DNA of 64,000 nt from Telmatactis stephensoni (GCA_029948255.1 JALIZF010001726.1:62001-126000); one strand, 5' to 3'; shown: positions 33,601-47,900, numbered from the stretch's first letter. Numbers and translations: made by a program. The notes: generated by a model from the sequence alone, not told the origin.

Positions 33601-36600
33601 TATTACATGTAATCTACTCAATTTTAATTGCTATTTTCTGTACTAATCTTCACCTAGAAATACAACAATGCGAGCTTGATGGAAATTACATGTATGGATA
33701 TAAATAATTGTCAAATGGACAAAAGAATCACTTTGATTTATACAGTAAAACATATGAGAGAAAAAATCTGCGATGTTTTAAATTCATACACGAAATTTTA
33801 ATAGAAAGATTGCTACTTTTGATAAGAGTCGAGTCATTTGAATTTCTAAGGATTCCAGGAGAGAGATAAGTTAACACAATAAAGCTAATTACCCTAGTAC
33901 AGTTTTTAATTTCCCAAGTATTCAGTATTTGAAAGCCAGCTCCTTGATTTCTCACCAGAAGTCGTTCTTGAGAGCAAAACAAAGCCAACGATATTGTAAA
34001 GCTATTGAAATGGCTTATAAAAAGGTCTTTAATCCTCGGCAAGTGAGGGAAATTAGTGATTGACAGACATTGTTTTAAAAGCGTCCGTGCTACAGAAGTT
34101 TTTTATAAATCACACACACTCAAATTATTGAACACATTTTTTACTAAACAAAAAACAAAAATTCCTTACAATTTTGCAATATAAACCAGTGTAAAAACTG
34201 CGACCACAATAATTATTACACGTTGAAAGGTTCACTTTAATTTTATCTTGATTTTGAAACTGTTTACCATAAAGTCAATTAACGTCAAGGACTTCAATTA
34301 TAACTGCAGGTTTTTTTGGGATTTCGGAAGCAATTTCAGTGCGGTTTGCATAAAAACAGAAATCAATCTCGGATTTTGATGACAAATCTTATTTCTTTAC
34401 ACCGAAATTGATCATCAATATTATTTGGGGAATGAAAATCAGCAAAAATAAAATAAATATTATGATCTTGGTGTAATCGAAGGTCAGTCGTTATGTGCGG
34501 TTCCGCCATCAACACTTGATCGGGTATTTTTTCTAATTATAAAGCTCTTGTAAATAACAAAGCATTTTTTCCTGTTTCCTGTGTGAATTCCCCCGCAAAT
34601 GAGAGATAAATGTGAATTTACAAGAGGTTAAAGCCAAAGCCGACAATTATCAGCTAGACTCCAATCACACCCAAATCAGTAAATAGAAGTACTTAGTTTA
34701 TCGAAACATTAGCGCTAAGCGATGGATCCCTAAGTACAAGTATTGACATCGCGGCAAAATGATTGCGCCTGCGCGAGTTTACGCGGGCTCGCGGTACGTT
34801 GCCTACGGGTTTAGTGTTCCACATCATACGATAACTGAACGATATCGCCCTGATTATGCCCCCTCCCTACGGGATATATCTATATACGGTAACTATACGA
34901 TATCTTACCGGGATTATAGTAGTCATATATCTTGGCGGGTACAGGCTGACGATGCCCCCTCCCTACGGGATATGTCTATATACGGTAACTATACGATATC
35001 TTACCGGGATTGTAGTAGTCATATATCTTGGCGGGTACAGGCTGACAATGCCCCCTCCCTACGGAATATATCTATATACGGTAACTATACGATATCTTAC
35101 CGGGATTGTAGTAGTCATATATCTTGGCGGGCACGGGTTGACCCTTCCCTACAGCATGTGTTCGTTCGTACAACATCATAATACAAGTTGCTTTGTTCTT
35201 GTAGATCTACAATAGATAAAGGATGGAATGTTGATATGTAAACTGACTAACGCATCCAATGAGAACCTTACCATTTAGTTTAAAGAATCAAGAAGCGAGG
35301 TCAACGATATTGTTTCCTACCTAGTCAAAGCAAGATCAACGATATTGTTTCCTACCTAGTCAAAGCGAGGTCAACGATATTGTTTCCTACCTAGTCAAAC
35401 CGAGGTCAACGATATTGTTTCCTACCTGGTCAAAGCGAGGTCAACGATATTGTTTCCTACCTGGTCAAAGCGAGGTCAACGATATTGTTTCCCACCTGGT
35501 CAAAGCGAGGTCAACGATATTGTTTCCTACCTAGTCAAAGCCGGAGGTCAACGATATTGTTTCCCACCTGGTCAAAGCGAGGTCAACGATATTGTTTCCC
35601 ACCTGGTCAAAGCGAGGTCAACGATATTGTTTCCCACCTGGTCAAAGCGAGGTCAACGATATTGTTTCCTACCTGGTCAAAGCGAGGTCAACGATATTGT
35701 TTCCTACCTAGTCAAAGCGAGGTCAACGATATTGTTTCCCACCTGGTCAAAGCGAGGTCAACGATATTGTTCCCTACCTAGTCAAAGCGAGGTCAACGAT
35801 ATTGTTTCCCACCTGGTCAAAGCGAGGTCAACGATATTGTTCCCTACCTAGTCAAAGCGAGGTCAACGATATTGTTTCCCACCTGGTCAAAGCGAGGTCA
35901 ACGATATTGTTTCCTACATGGTCAAATTTTGTTCCCTACCTGATCAAAGCGAGGTCAACGATATTGTTTCCTACCTGGTCAAAGTACACAATGAGTTTCT
36001 TGTCTTCTCTGTCGACTCTCTTTACTGACAATTTTTTATCATTCAGTAGCTGAAAAACAAAAAATTATATTACAAAATACCCCACTACAATGACTAACTA
36101 GAGCAGATTTCGTATGACTGTGAAAACGGCACCGGACGGTCACGGTACGGTTACACCAGGGATTTGGAATATTTTTATTTAAAAAATCCGAGCGAATCCG
36201 TCGAGATTCGAATCCGTAATCTTCGACTTCGAACGAAAATGTACAGGAGCTGAGCCTGGCTGACAAGAATCAACGACAGCGTGTACCTTATCAACAGCGT
36301 CTTGGTTTGGTGCGAAGCCTGTGATAACACCCAGTTCCATGACAGCCATGTCAGAATTCGAACCATCGCCAAGCCATTTTGCACAGGACTTAAGCTCGAT
36401 CTCGTAGCGACCTTCCTTAAGAATCTGTGAAGAGAAAACTAGTGATTGTCATCTTCTTCGCAACTATATTTCTCATATTATCATCATTACGATCAACCAC
36501 TTTCGATCATAGTCAACGATGCCAATGCAATCACTAATCAAAGTAAAACCTGATCAACAACAGCAACAAAACTAACACAAAAACAAGTATAACTACTACT

Positions 36601-36665
36601 TTTACAGTAACATCAACATCTTTATCACCACCACCACCACCACTACCACCACTACCATCATCATC

Positions 36666-36697
<32 letters not shown>

Positions 36698-39600
36698 CTT
36701 ATACCTGATAATAAGCATTTTTATTGTAATTAGTACTGAAAAACCATTATTGGAGTTGCTAATAAAGTTTATTATTATTATTATTATTACAGCAGCAGCA
36801 GCAACAACAACAGCAACAACAACGACAACAACAACAACAACACAATAGTACAATATTAAATCATACCTCGATAACGAATTCAAAAGCGCTTTTCTCAGGA
36901 ACTTTGTGCACGTTGTAATTGACGCCCACTTGTAACATACCAATCCCGTGGCCTTTTGCTGTTACTGTCAGGGTCCCTGTGACTTTGGAAATCTATACAA
37001 GAACACCATGGTAAATCAAACAAATTGTTTTACAAACAAGAAATACTAGACTTGTCAAGTCACATTCCTTATTTTTTCCGTTGGAAAATATAATATAATA
37101 TAATTTGGGGTAGCTCATCACCCTTCCTCGCAGCCAAGTGCTGAATTACGAAGGGCGCAGCTCAACGTGATCGAGTCGAAGGTTTACAAGGGCGCTTTCA
37201 TTACGAACAATTGAACAATCACACATTTACATACAAATTTACATACACATACACGTAGCAGCCACCATACGACTCATGTCTGATCACGGAGCACAGCTTA
37301 GATCGAAACTAGTTTCGTTTTTACTGAGGGAGGAAAAACCGGAGAACCCGGAGAAAAAACCCTCGAAGCAAGGGAAAGAACGAACAAGAAACTCAAGCCA
37401 CATGTGATGCCCCGTCCGGGGATTGAACGAGGGACCACAGCGGTGACAGACCGGCGCTCTCACCGCTCGGCCACCCTTGCTTCCCAAGTGAGCCGGTTTC
37501 AAATCGTGCACTTCGGGTTACGAGAGCTTTGTAAAAAGACGCGAAGTTTTTATGAGTAAGGGGTGTTTACATGGCACTGGGATCATCCTAGCACTAGGAT
37601 CATCCTAGCAGGCGAATCATCCTACCTGCTATACATTTACTGCATCTTGTTTAGTAGGATGATCCTAGTACCCGAACCGAAGACAAAAATTTCCATGTAA
37701 ACAGAATGCAGTAAATGTATAGCAAGTAGGATGATTCGCCTGCTAGTGCTAAGATGGTCCTAGTGCCATGAAAACATCCCCTAAGATATAGTATACTCAT
37801 TTCATAAAAGGTTGTCGCACGAGAATTCTCACGCCTAAGACCGAAAAGGAGCATGGAGTGGGGAGGGGCAAAATGCTTCAAACTCTCTTGATCTCAAACC
37901 TATGAGTCTTTTAACAAGTCAGTTTCCTTAGAAGTACAGAACTTTTGGTCTTCTTGAAACCCCACTTAGTAAATTTTTTTTTTTTAATTCAATATTTTAA
38001 CAGGAGCATCTAATTTAGCTGTAGCTAGTTTAAATAGAGTCCTGTGTAACACAATAGAATCACAAAATTACGGAATAAAGGAAAAACAATACATGACAAA
38101 TTCACTTAAATTATACTGATACAATTAAAACATATTCAAAAAACAGGATTTTGCGCTTCAAATGTCGCTTAGGCTCGATCTTAAGTTCTTCGCGGTTTAG
38201 GATTTTAACGCTTGAAGTGTCGTTTTGCCTTGATCTTAAATTCTTCGAGGGTCAAACTTTGTCTTATTGCTGATGGAAGTTGGTTGAATTTGCGCGCCCC
38301 ATTTATGCGAAAGCTACCTTGGTACTTAGTAGTCTTGGCTAAAGGAATGCGCAGTAAATCTCGATGTCTAGTGCGATAGCTATGAATTTCCCTGGCATGC
38401 TTGAATTCACCAATGAGGTAGTCTGAGGCTAAGCCATTAATTGATTTAAAAACTAAGATCGACGTAAGATAGTCTCGTCGCTTTTGCAAGTCAGGCCAGC
38501 TGAAGATGTTAGGCAAGTCAGCATACTCAACAATTCTGCCTTCAATGATACTAGCAGCTCGCCGATGGAGTTTGTCCAAGTACGCTTTGTTGCCCAGGCC
38601 ACAACTGTCCCAGACACTGCAACAATAGTCAAATAATGGTAGGACCATTGCACAATAAAGTGTAATACATGCGTGCCTAGGTAGAACTTTGCGTGCCCTG
38701 CGCAACATGCCTAGACGCGATGATATCTTTTTCCCTATGTATTCAATATGATCTTTCCTGTGATAGCCATCCTATAAATCATCGTTTGCTATAGTTGGTT
38801 ACTGTGTTAAGTGTACAGTGGAAATTTTGGCTCATTTCCTATGATAGGAAATATGTAGAAATTTGCATTTTCCTTCATATTTCCTATCATAGGAAAATGA
38901 AAAGGTAGGAAATATCTAGGAAAATGTATTTTCCTATATTTTGTCCAGTTCCCATCATAGGAAAAGGCCATTTCCTATAAAAGGAAATAGGCAAAAATTT
39001 CCAGTGATATAAGAAATGAAATGAGAAATCAACGAACTAACCAGGACTTGCTGTAACACCATTGAATTGTCCATTTTGACTGTAAAGGTTTTACTAAAAC
39101 TCTTATCAGCAGACTGAGTAAGCGTGACTTGGAAGTTTTGAGAAGAAGAGTAAATAAGAGCAGCGAACTCTGACATGGCTTGAATACCGAGTACAGTATC
39201 CTGCAGAAAGAGAAAACAAACTTTATTTATTGAACAAACGAGGGAAGAAACCTTTAGGATCCGTCTTCTTTTGGAGAGAAACGGAAGACAGAGACAGAAA
39301 CCGAAGAGGTACAGTAATTTGCACAAACAGTGACCCTTTCAAAATCATTTAAGGTAGACGTTGAGACCGAAATGGCTCCTGGTACATTATTTTCATGTGT
39401 TTGTTTCAATGGCTGTTTGAAACGTTTATAAATGCACGCGCTTCTTTGAAATCGTAACAGATCTACCAATGTTCATTAATGTTTGTGCAAATAGCTATAA
39501 CGGCTATCACAGTGAGTCCTCCCTCATCTTCCTTTACCACCGGGACAGAATATCTCACCTGAGTGGAGGCATAACCTCCAAGCGAGTTTCTTTGTACTGA

Positions 39601-42600
39601 CAGCCATCTTACAACAGGGAGCCCATTACCGATGTCTTTGTTAAGACCCAAGGTCAACAATGCATAAGATGTGATCTCCACGTCAGCTGAGCGAGGGCGG
39701 TAGTACGGACGGTATAAAACCTGGTTTGAATCTGGTTTGGCGTTAGACCAGTGAACCATTCCATCTATGGGCCAGAGAAAAGATGTCAAGATTCAATTCT
39801 TTCAAACTCATGTCCCTATCAGTAGATGCAGCAATTTGTCGGTGCAATTGCAATTACGAGACGAATCACGCCAGGAATTCCAAAGCCGTTTCACTAAATT
39901 ACATGTATTGTCCACTTAGAGGACTATACGCCATATTTTACATGGTAATTTTACGTGGACATTAATTAATCAGAAATTAAAGGTAGACAGTTACGAGACA
40001 AATTACACCAGGAATTGGACGTTGAGTTATGCGTGCTATGCGGAACTTCTTTGCCTACTTTTGAACTAGAACAAATTTCGTATGAGTAACAAAACGGCAC
40101 CGCACGGTCACGGCACGGTTACGGCAGGAATTTCGAATGTTTTTATAGACATGGCACTTAAACAGCCACGGTACGGCGCGGTCCGTTTCACACTATACGA
40201 AATCTGCTCAAAAAGCAGCTCCACTTTTTCAACCCCGACAAGAGTATCAAGAAGTACCAGTCATCTACTGACAAATGTGCTACGTTGTGCATACCTTTTC
40301 TTATGGCTTGCGCAAGCAATGCTAATCGTGCCTTCTCGCTGGATCGACTGTTGACTAATCTTAACGCATAAGCTGATAAAGCCAACGCGTAGACATCTTT
40401 CTTTGATATCACATCGTCGAGGTTCTTTTCTAGATAACGTATTCCTTCTTGTTTGGCAAGCTTAACCACCTGAAACCATACAATTACTATTAGTAACGCA
40501 CTTGTACGGGAGAATTATCATTTTTGTTAACATTCCTTGATGTAGAATCAACACTTAATCTCCAACCGTTTCACACTTTCAAAGTCACAGTGATCACATT
40601 ACTTTCATTCTAAACTGCCTGGACACACACTGTAACTTTTTCTACAACACGCAACACAGAGTTGCACCGTGTTTCCACCCCTGCAACAGTTGCGTAAAAC
40701 GTTTTGCGTAACCGCCCCTGTAACAGTTGCGTGAACGTTTTGCGTAACACAGAGTTGCACCGTTGTGTCCACCCCTGCAAAGGTTACGTGAAACGTTTTG
40801 CGTAACCGCCCCTGTAACAGTTACGTAAAACGTTTTGCGTAACACAGAGTTGCACCGTGTGTCCACCCCTGCAAAGGTTACGTGAAACGTTTTGCGTAAC
40901 CGCCCCTGTGACAGTTACGTAAAACGTTTTGCGTAACACAGAGTTGCACCGTGTGTCCACCCCTGTAACAGTTACGTAAAACGTTTTGCGTAACACAGAG
41001 TTGCACCGTGTGTCCACCCCTGCAACAGTAGCGTGTAAGGGTTATAGGTCTAGAATCGAGTACTTCTTCTACCACATGTGCGTAACATTGCAGGGTAGAA
41101 ACACGGTGCAACTAAGCTGCTTTCATTGCTGTACAAATAAAGCTGCATCATATGTCAGGACTTTACACTTGACAATAAGATCAATGATTTAATTATACCT
41201 TGTTAGTACTCTCAGCTTCAGCCATAGCAACTACTACATACGCAGTAAGTGAAAACTCTCCATTCATACCACCCTGTTAACAAAAACACGTGTTAGAAGG
41301 GACTGGTTTTCTTGTCATGACTCCATTAGCTACACTGTAACCAAGTCACTATACTTATATAACCTTGCTACGTCCGTGCGCATTCTCGAGTACCCAGGGA
41401 TATTACTCTATCGCCCGTTTCCCGCGAGAAACGAGTGACAAAACCATAATACCTTGGGTTTCTGGTCTACGCCACAGCGCTGTAAAGTGCATACCACTGG
41501 TAGTTTCACGTCATGCACTGGTTTCTCGGTTTTTACAGTTCTCTAAATTGTAAAGCCACTCTAAACTGAATGTGTAAGAAATTGTTTACCTTTAAGTAAC
41601 TGCCATGGACTTTGCCAACGACAGGGAACGAGCCGTCTTTGCTCTGCTTTCTGGCCATAAATTCTAAGCTGAGGTTTAATGAATCTGGGTCTACGTAGAT
41701 GTATTTGCGAGCTTGTGCAAAGGACTTTACAACAAATGCCGTCAGCCTTGAAGTCAAGAAATGACAATCGTATACTTAGATATATAAATCATTACATATC
41801 GATGATGCTCCAAATATAATGATGGTGATGATGATATTGATGATGATGATGATGATGATGATAAAATGTAACAATTCCTAAGACAGTTTTCTTACCACAT
41901 GCTTCCCTGTGGATCTCGTTCACCAAAAGCACTGTATGATCCATCTCTGTGTCTGTATGTCTGTTCACGTTGATAGCCTTCACAAATATACGAGAAAAAT
42001 TACAACGAAACAGTCAGCACGACGATAGAAATGTAGCCGTTGTATTACCCACACTACGTAAGGTCTACGTAAGTAGGTCTAGTAGACTACGTAAGGTCTA
42101 GTTTATTCAGGCTCAAAACTGAAGGCGTTTACGTAAGTAGGTCTAGTAGACTACGTAAGTTCGACGTAAGACGTAAGTTGGTCTAGCAGACTACGTAAGG
42201 TCGACGTAAGTAGGTCTAGTAGACTACGTAAGGCCTAGCTCAGTTTCGGTCTGCAAAATGAATACACCTGAATATCAGATTATTTACCTTGTATCATGTA
42301 AGTCTCTGCCTTGTTTTTAATTGCAGGTGTTACCTGATTTACAGCCGTCAGGTATTTAAGCACATAAATATTGGGTGCAAAGTTCACCATGTTTTGCTCA
42401 CCACAGCCATAGGGCATGCGCAGTAGGTTGTCCAAATTGTTGAAAGACGATCCGAGTATGTCACCTAGTAACGTCAACAAACAAATAAGCAATTAGTAGG
42501 CATTGAAAATGAACATACAAGTAAAATATCAACATTCAAATAAACAGACAAACAATGTGTTGACAAATAGTAGTGATTTAGTTAGATAACCTGATCTCAA

Positions 42601-44958
42601 GACGATTGGCGGTTTTCAGATCTACTTTTACAAAGTATATTCATCACGTGTTAGATGTGTATTAATGCATGTTTATTATATGTTTTTGATATGTAACTGC
42701 TGCCAGTTGAGTAGAATATTTGCAATGGAGGAGGAATATATAAAAAAATAAAGACTATATATAAGCAGGGTAGCCCCGGGCCATTGAGTAACTAGGCTAG
42801 TATCCGGAGAAAAAAACAATGATTGATCCCAGAAATGATATGGAGAATATTCTCAAAAGACAAGAAAAGTAATTTTTTACACCATAATATATACACGGTC
42901 ACGTGACATACTTTGCAAAAACCTCGGACCTTGAGATCGACTATATATAGTGATTTCATAGTCGCAAAATAACACTGTTAAAAGTCTATTAATGAAATAA
43001 AGGAAGTAATAATTTGGATAATAGTAATGAAGGCGATAATGATAATAAATATTTGAGAATACACCATACCAATGACTGATACTTTTGCATGTGCTGAGCC
43101 TTCCACTACTGATTTAGGTAGAGCTAGTTCTAGTGTCTTAGTAACGATGACGCTGAAATACAAGAAAATAAGTTTCTTATTGAAACAAAACAATGTACTA
43201 TTAGAAGTGAAGATTTGTGGCATCATATACATAAATGAACAACACTTCTACAAGTTTGGCCGTAAAACTCAAGCAAACAACTGATTAGTTTTTGGTTTGA
43301 CCGTAATCGTTGTATCATGAGATCCAGGATTCAAGAAGGTATGCAGCATTATAGAAATTTGAAACCATCAAGAGGATATCGTGAATTGAGAAGGAAGGAA
43401 AGGGCCAACAGTTGTCTCAGGAGGGGGTACACACTCCCTGCACCCTCTCTTAAACCCTGGAAATACAAATACTGTAAAGGTTTACGTAAGGCTTGAGATA
43501 AGTGCACTTACTTGTGTTAAGATCAATTAAAACACTGTAAGAATATGAACTGGGGAATCCTTCAGGCTGAAATGAAAAACAGTGAAAAACGCAGCTTAGA
43601 CAAAATGACTGAAACTACTTCCTCTTCACTATACCTCATAAACTAAACTAGATGGTCTTTATTTATATGGACACTAAGGGAAGAATTGAAACTTTCCTGT
43701 GACATAAGTTAAATAATGTGGAGATTAGAGTTACAGGTTCGTACCCCCAGAAATTCAATAAATCCAGGAGTTTCCAGGAGGATTTTCAGATTATTTCCAG
43801 GAGTTTTCTCGGAGTGGTCACTAGTTCACTCAAGCAAAATACATTTGCATAACGTTTTTACTGGCTGAGTTAAGGAATGCAAACGGAGCTTTTACGCAAC
43901 ATATATACACAGTAAACGTACACATATTTCTTTCTGTTTTCCAGGAGTTCTCCAAGAATTTGTTTCAAAATCCAGGACTTTCAAGGAATTTCCAGGAAGA
44001 AAATAAAAATCCAGGATTTTCCAGGATTTCCAGGAGGCGTACGAACCCTGGTGTTAAGCTGAATAGAAATAAGTGCACCCCCCTGCCCTCCTCTTAATAT
44101 GTCTATAAAAACAATTGAAATTTCTGCCATCACCACACCATCCTGCTGTTTAATACGGATTTTACGAGGTCAAAAACAAGACGAAGTTTGGCATTTTAGT
44201 ATTACAATGTCAATGAGGGCAAGTAGCCAAGTCTGTACACCTAACACACCTCAACTAGTATTGGTCTCTCCACAGCATCAGAAGCAGCACTGGATTGTGC
44301 TTGCACAACAAGAGGTATTTTCCCCAGTGTCTTTGGTTTTATTGGAAAGGCCACAGCCTTGCCTTGTCCAGCAGGGATTGTTAACTTTTCCTTGATGTCT
44401 TCAGATTCTACCTCATTAGATCCACGTGCAGTGGCAATTTCATTGATGCTTTGCCAGTTTTTAGAAGCTTTAAAGGTGATAGTTACCTGATAATAGAGAA
44501 ACAAGGGTGTCCATATTATTCATGCAGGAAATAAAGGTTTTTAGAGGTTTTTGGATAACTAAATATTTCATTTCCCTTGAAAGAAAGATGTGAAATTTTG
44601 ACCATAAAGAAATTCCTCTTTACATATTTGGTGAAAGGTACACCAATTATCAGTTTCAATAATTTCATCATCACCATAATTAAAATCAACACCATCCTGA
44701 TGTTTAGACTGTCAGTGAACATCGACTTTCCCCTTCCCTCCTCCCTATCAGAAAGAAAGCAGATATCACCAATCATTTGAAAATGAACTGAATTAACAAC
44801 TGAATATATTAACACCAACTAAACGATTATCTTCACCAAATCATCAAAATTACCTTGTTGTCCAGGTATCATCATCATCACCAGTGTCCTCCTCCTCATC
44901 ACCATCATCATCATCATCATCATCATCACCAGTGTCCTCCTCCTCCTCCTCATCATCA

Positions 44959-44991
<33 letters not shown>

Positions 44992-47900
44992 TCAACAGCT
45001 ACATTGTCAATCACCATTATTATTGTCATCATCAATTCAAATATAAATGTACCTCCTGTGGTTCTTCCATATAGTTGAACACTAGAGCTTTAACAGCAAA
45101 CTCTTCTCCACGTACTATTGAATATGGCAAGTCAAGAGATACAAAGAATGCCTGGAATACCTTTTAGCTAAAGAGATGAGAGAGATTATGAGACCTTAGT
45201 AACAGCAGATGTAACTATGGGAACAGCAGTTTACCATGGCAATGGTGAATAGAGACAACTATGAAAATATGTCAGTAACTATGGATATAACCATGGTAAC
45301 AGCATGCTAGTAAATTGATACAACATGCTAGTATCTATGGAGATAACCATGGCAATGACATGCTAGTAACTAGAATATAACCATGGCAGCAACATACTAG
45401 TAACTATTTAGGATAACCACAACAATAACATGCTAGTAACTCATGGATATAACCATGGGCAACAACATACTAGTAACTATTGAGATAACCTACTGTCAAC
45501 AATATGCTAGTATCTATGGATATAACCATGGCAACAACATACTAGTAACTATGGAGACAGCCATGGCAAGAACATGCTTGTAACTATAGAAGTTATAATG
45601 GCATTGGCATGGAGATGAACATGATGAGTTTCTAGTGAAAGTATATACCACATAAATTAACATATAAATTGTACCTGTGGTTTGATTGCTCCAATACCAA
45701 AACCTGTTTGTGGTGAGATAGCAAAAGCACTAGCAACCCAGGATGTTATTGTATCTGGTACAGATGTAGAGATTTCTGCCACTCCAGCAGAGCTGTCAAG
45801 AAAGATAAATGGTTTATTGAATACATGTATGTATGCCTTTAAATCTCACAATAGCATGTATTAATCAATTGTCACAGCCCCAAAACAACAAGCAACTTAT
45901 GGGGAACATTATTGCTAGAACAGTTGTCCAGTATTAGAATACTGTAGTCTCCTGGTAGTACGTACATTGTCAATATCGTCTGGCAAAATACAGGGTTAAC
46001 AGCTCATGTTCTATATACATCAAATGTCAAATTAACCTAAATAATCACTAAATAAATAATACTACATCAGTAAGATTTAAGATTCAAGATTCAAGATTCT
46101 TTTATTTTTCACATCTCACATTTACAGATATTATTGTACCCCGGTTATTTTAGTTTCTAGTGAGATGGAAAGGAACGCGTCACAAACCATAAAAGTTAAA
46201 CACGATGCATTCCTTTTTACAGTAAAAAATAAATAAACTTTATTAACGTGTCACAAATATTTTAGCATACATACTAATTGGGGACACAACATAATTTTAT
46301 TATATGTATGTCTTATATATAAGAATGGTTGACCATGTACTGCTTGCTATTAATGTCATTAAACAATGTCAAGAGACATCCCAGACCACCACTACACGTC
46401 ACTTATAGTCACCACACATCCCACTACGGCAGTAGCTGTACAGGACAGCATGTGATTGGTCAGTTTTACCCTTATAGCCAGATTAATACCTTGCATTGAC
46501 ATCCATCCATAACCAGGTCTCAGGGAAAAATGAACGGACTTTTGTAACAGGAGCAAGATTTGGTGACCCTCCAGAAGATCCCTTCCTCAAAAAGACATTA
46601 CGACCACCTGCGGCTGCATCAGGAGCTGATTCCACTTAAACGGAAAATCATAGGATATGAAGGAAGGAACGAAGGAGGGAAGGAAAGGAAAGGAAGGAAG
46701 GAAGGAAGGAAGGAAGGAGGGAGGGAGGGAGGGAGGGAAGGAAGGAAGAGGAAGAAAGAAAGGAAGAATTATTTTTTGTTAATACTTACTAATACGAAAA
46801 TGGTAAATTTGTTTCTTGTAAACCAAACAGTCTGAGAAAACAATCAACCCAGAATTCTACAAAACAAAATCAGTCTAAAGAACTTAAATATGTTTTTGGT
46901 ATCTATTTTTGGGATGTGTCATGTTGCATATCACTTCCATATGCTGTTGACACTTTTTTCACTGTTTTCACACCTTTGATGACTAAAAACCATTCGTTTT
47001 TGCAAAGGACCAGATCCTTTTTTTTTACTTATTTGAAAATGTAACTTGATATCCCAAACATAAAAACAAAAGTCACGAAATGAAGGTATATTATAGTCAT
47101 TACATCAAAAGTGTCTATGTCAATATGTAGAATATACCATTGGCTAAAATTTATAGTCTCCTTTGCAGCCGTTTTTTGTGTCATCATACAAGGCTTAAAC
47201 TCCCTTGCGTGACAACACAAAAAACGGCTCCAAAGGAGACTATAAAATTTATGGAATTGTAATTTTTTTCTAATTACTCCAAGTGGCACAATTTGTGCCT
47301 CAAAAGCTTGTAAATGGGCATCCATTCAATGCTGATTATCTCAAAAAACGTCAAGTACAAGATACCACATTTTTCTTTTTAATTTTGGAATCAGCATTAA
47401 ATCTTATGCAAAAAAGGCTTCAATTGAAGGTTTTCTAATTGCTTTTTGCCAACATAGTCAGTCTCCTTAATTAATAGCATGAAAACATTTTCCCAGAAAT
47501 TGTAATAGTTATGATTAATTGGTAACAGGACTTCGTGTCGTCCAATTCTGTCTGTAATCATACCCGGAATAAACTTGTTAATGCCTTATATGTATAATTA
47601 CAGACCAAATTGGACTTTACTCAGTCCTATGAAAACATGTATATATATCTGAAACATGTAATATATTTTTTGGGGGTGTATGTCATGTGCATTTCACATT
47701 GTATGTTCAATCTGTTATCCACTGACCTACCTAGATAAAGTTTAACTATTTGCAGGTCAGTGGAGTATAATGTACTTGTATTAATCATTGTAGAAATAAA
47801 GAATTGATTGATTGATTCCTATTACCAAATAATTATAAATTGTTAACCCAGGGTTAAATCTAAAGAATATTGACTCTGGGTTTGCACTAACCCACCTTTA

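Noticed and set aside
33728..34042. 104-codon minus-strand ORF in the last CD109-like intron
   Set aside because: No similarity to the CD109 family and no suitable splice phase; AT-rich chance ORF.
35300..35974. CRISPR array
   Set aside because: The 35-bp copies are directly adjacent, with no unique spacers, and the genome is clearly eukaryotic.
35450..36053. Repeat ORFs of 83-133 codons on the plus strand
   Set aside because: Translation of the 35-bp minisatellite on the strand opposite to the gene.
44850..45078. Poly-His, poly-Ser and poly-Asp ORFs
   Set aside because: Six-frame reading of a CAT trinucleotide repeat.
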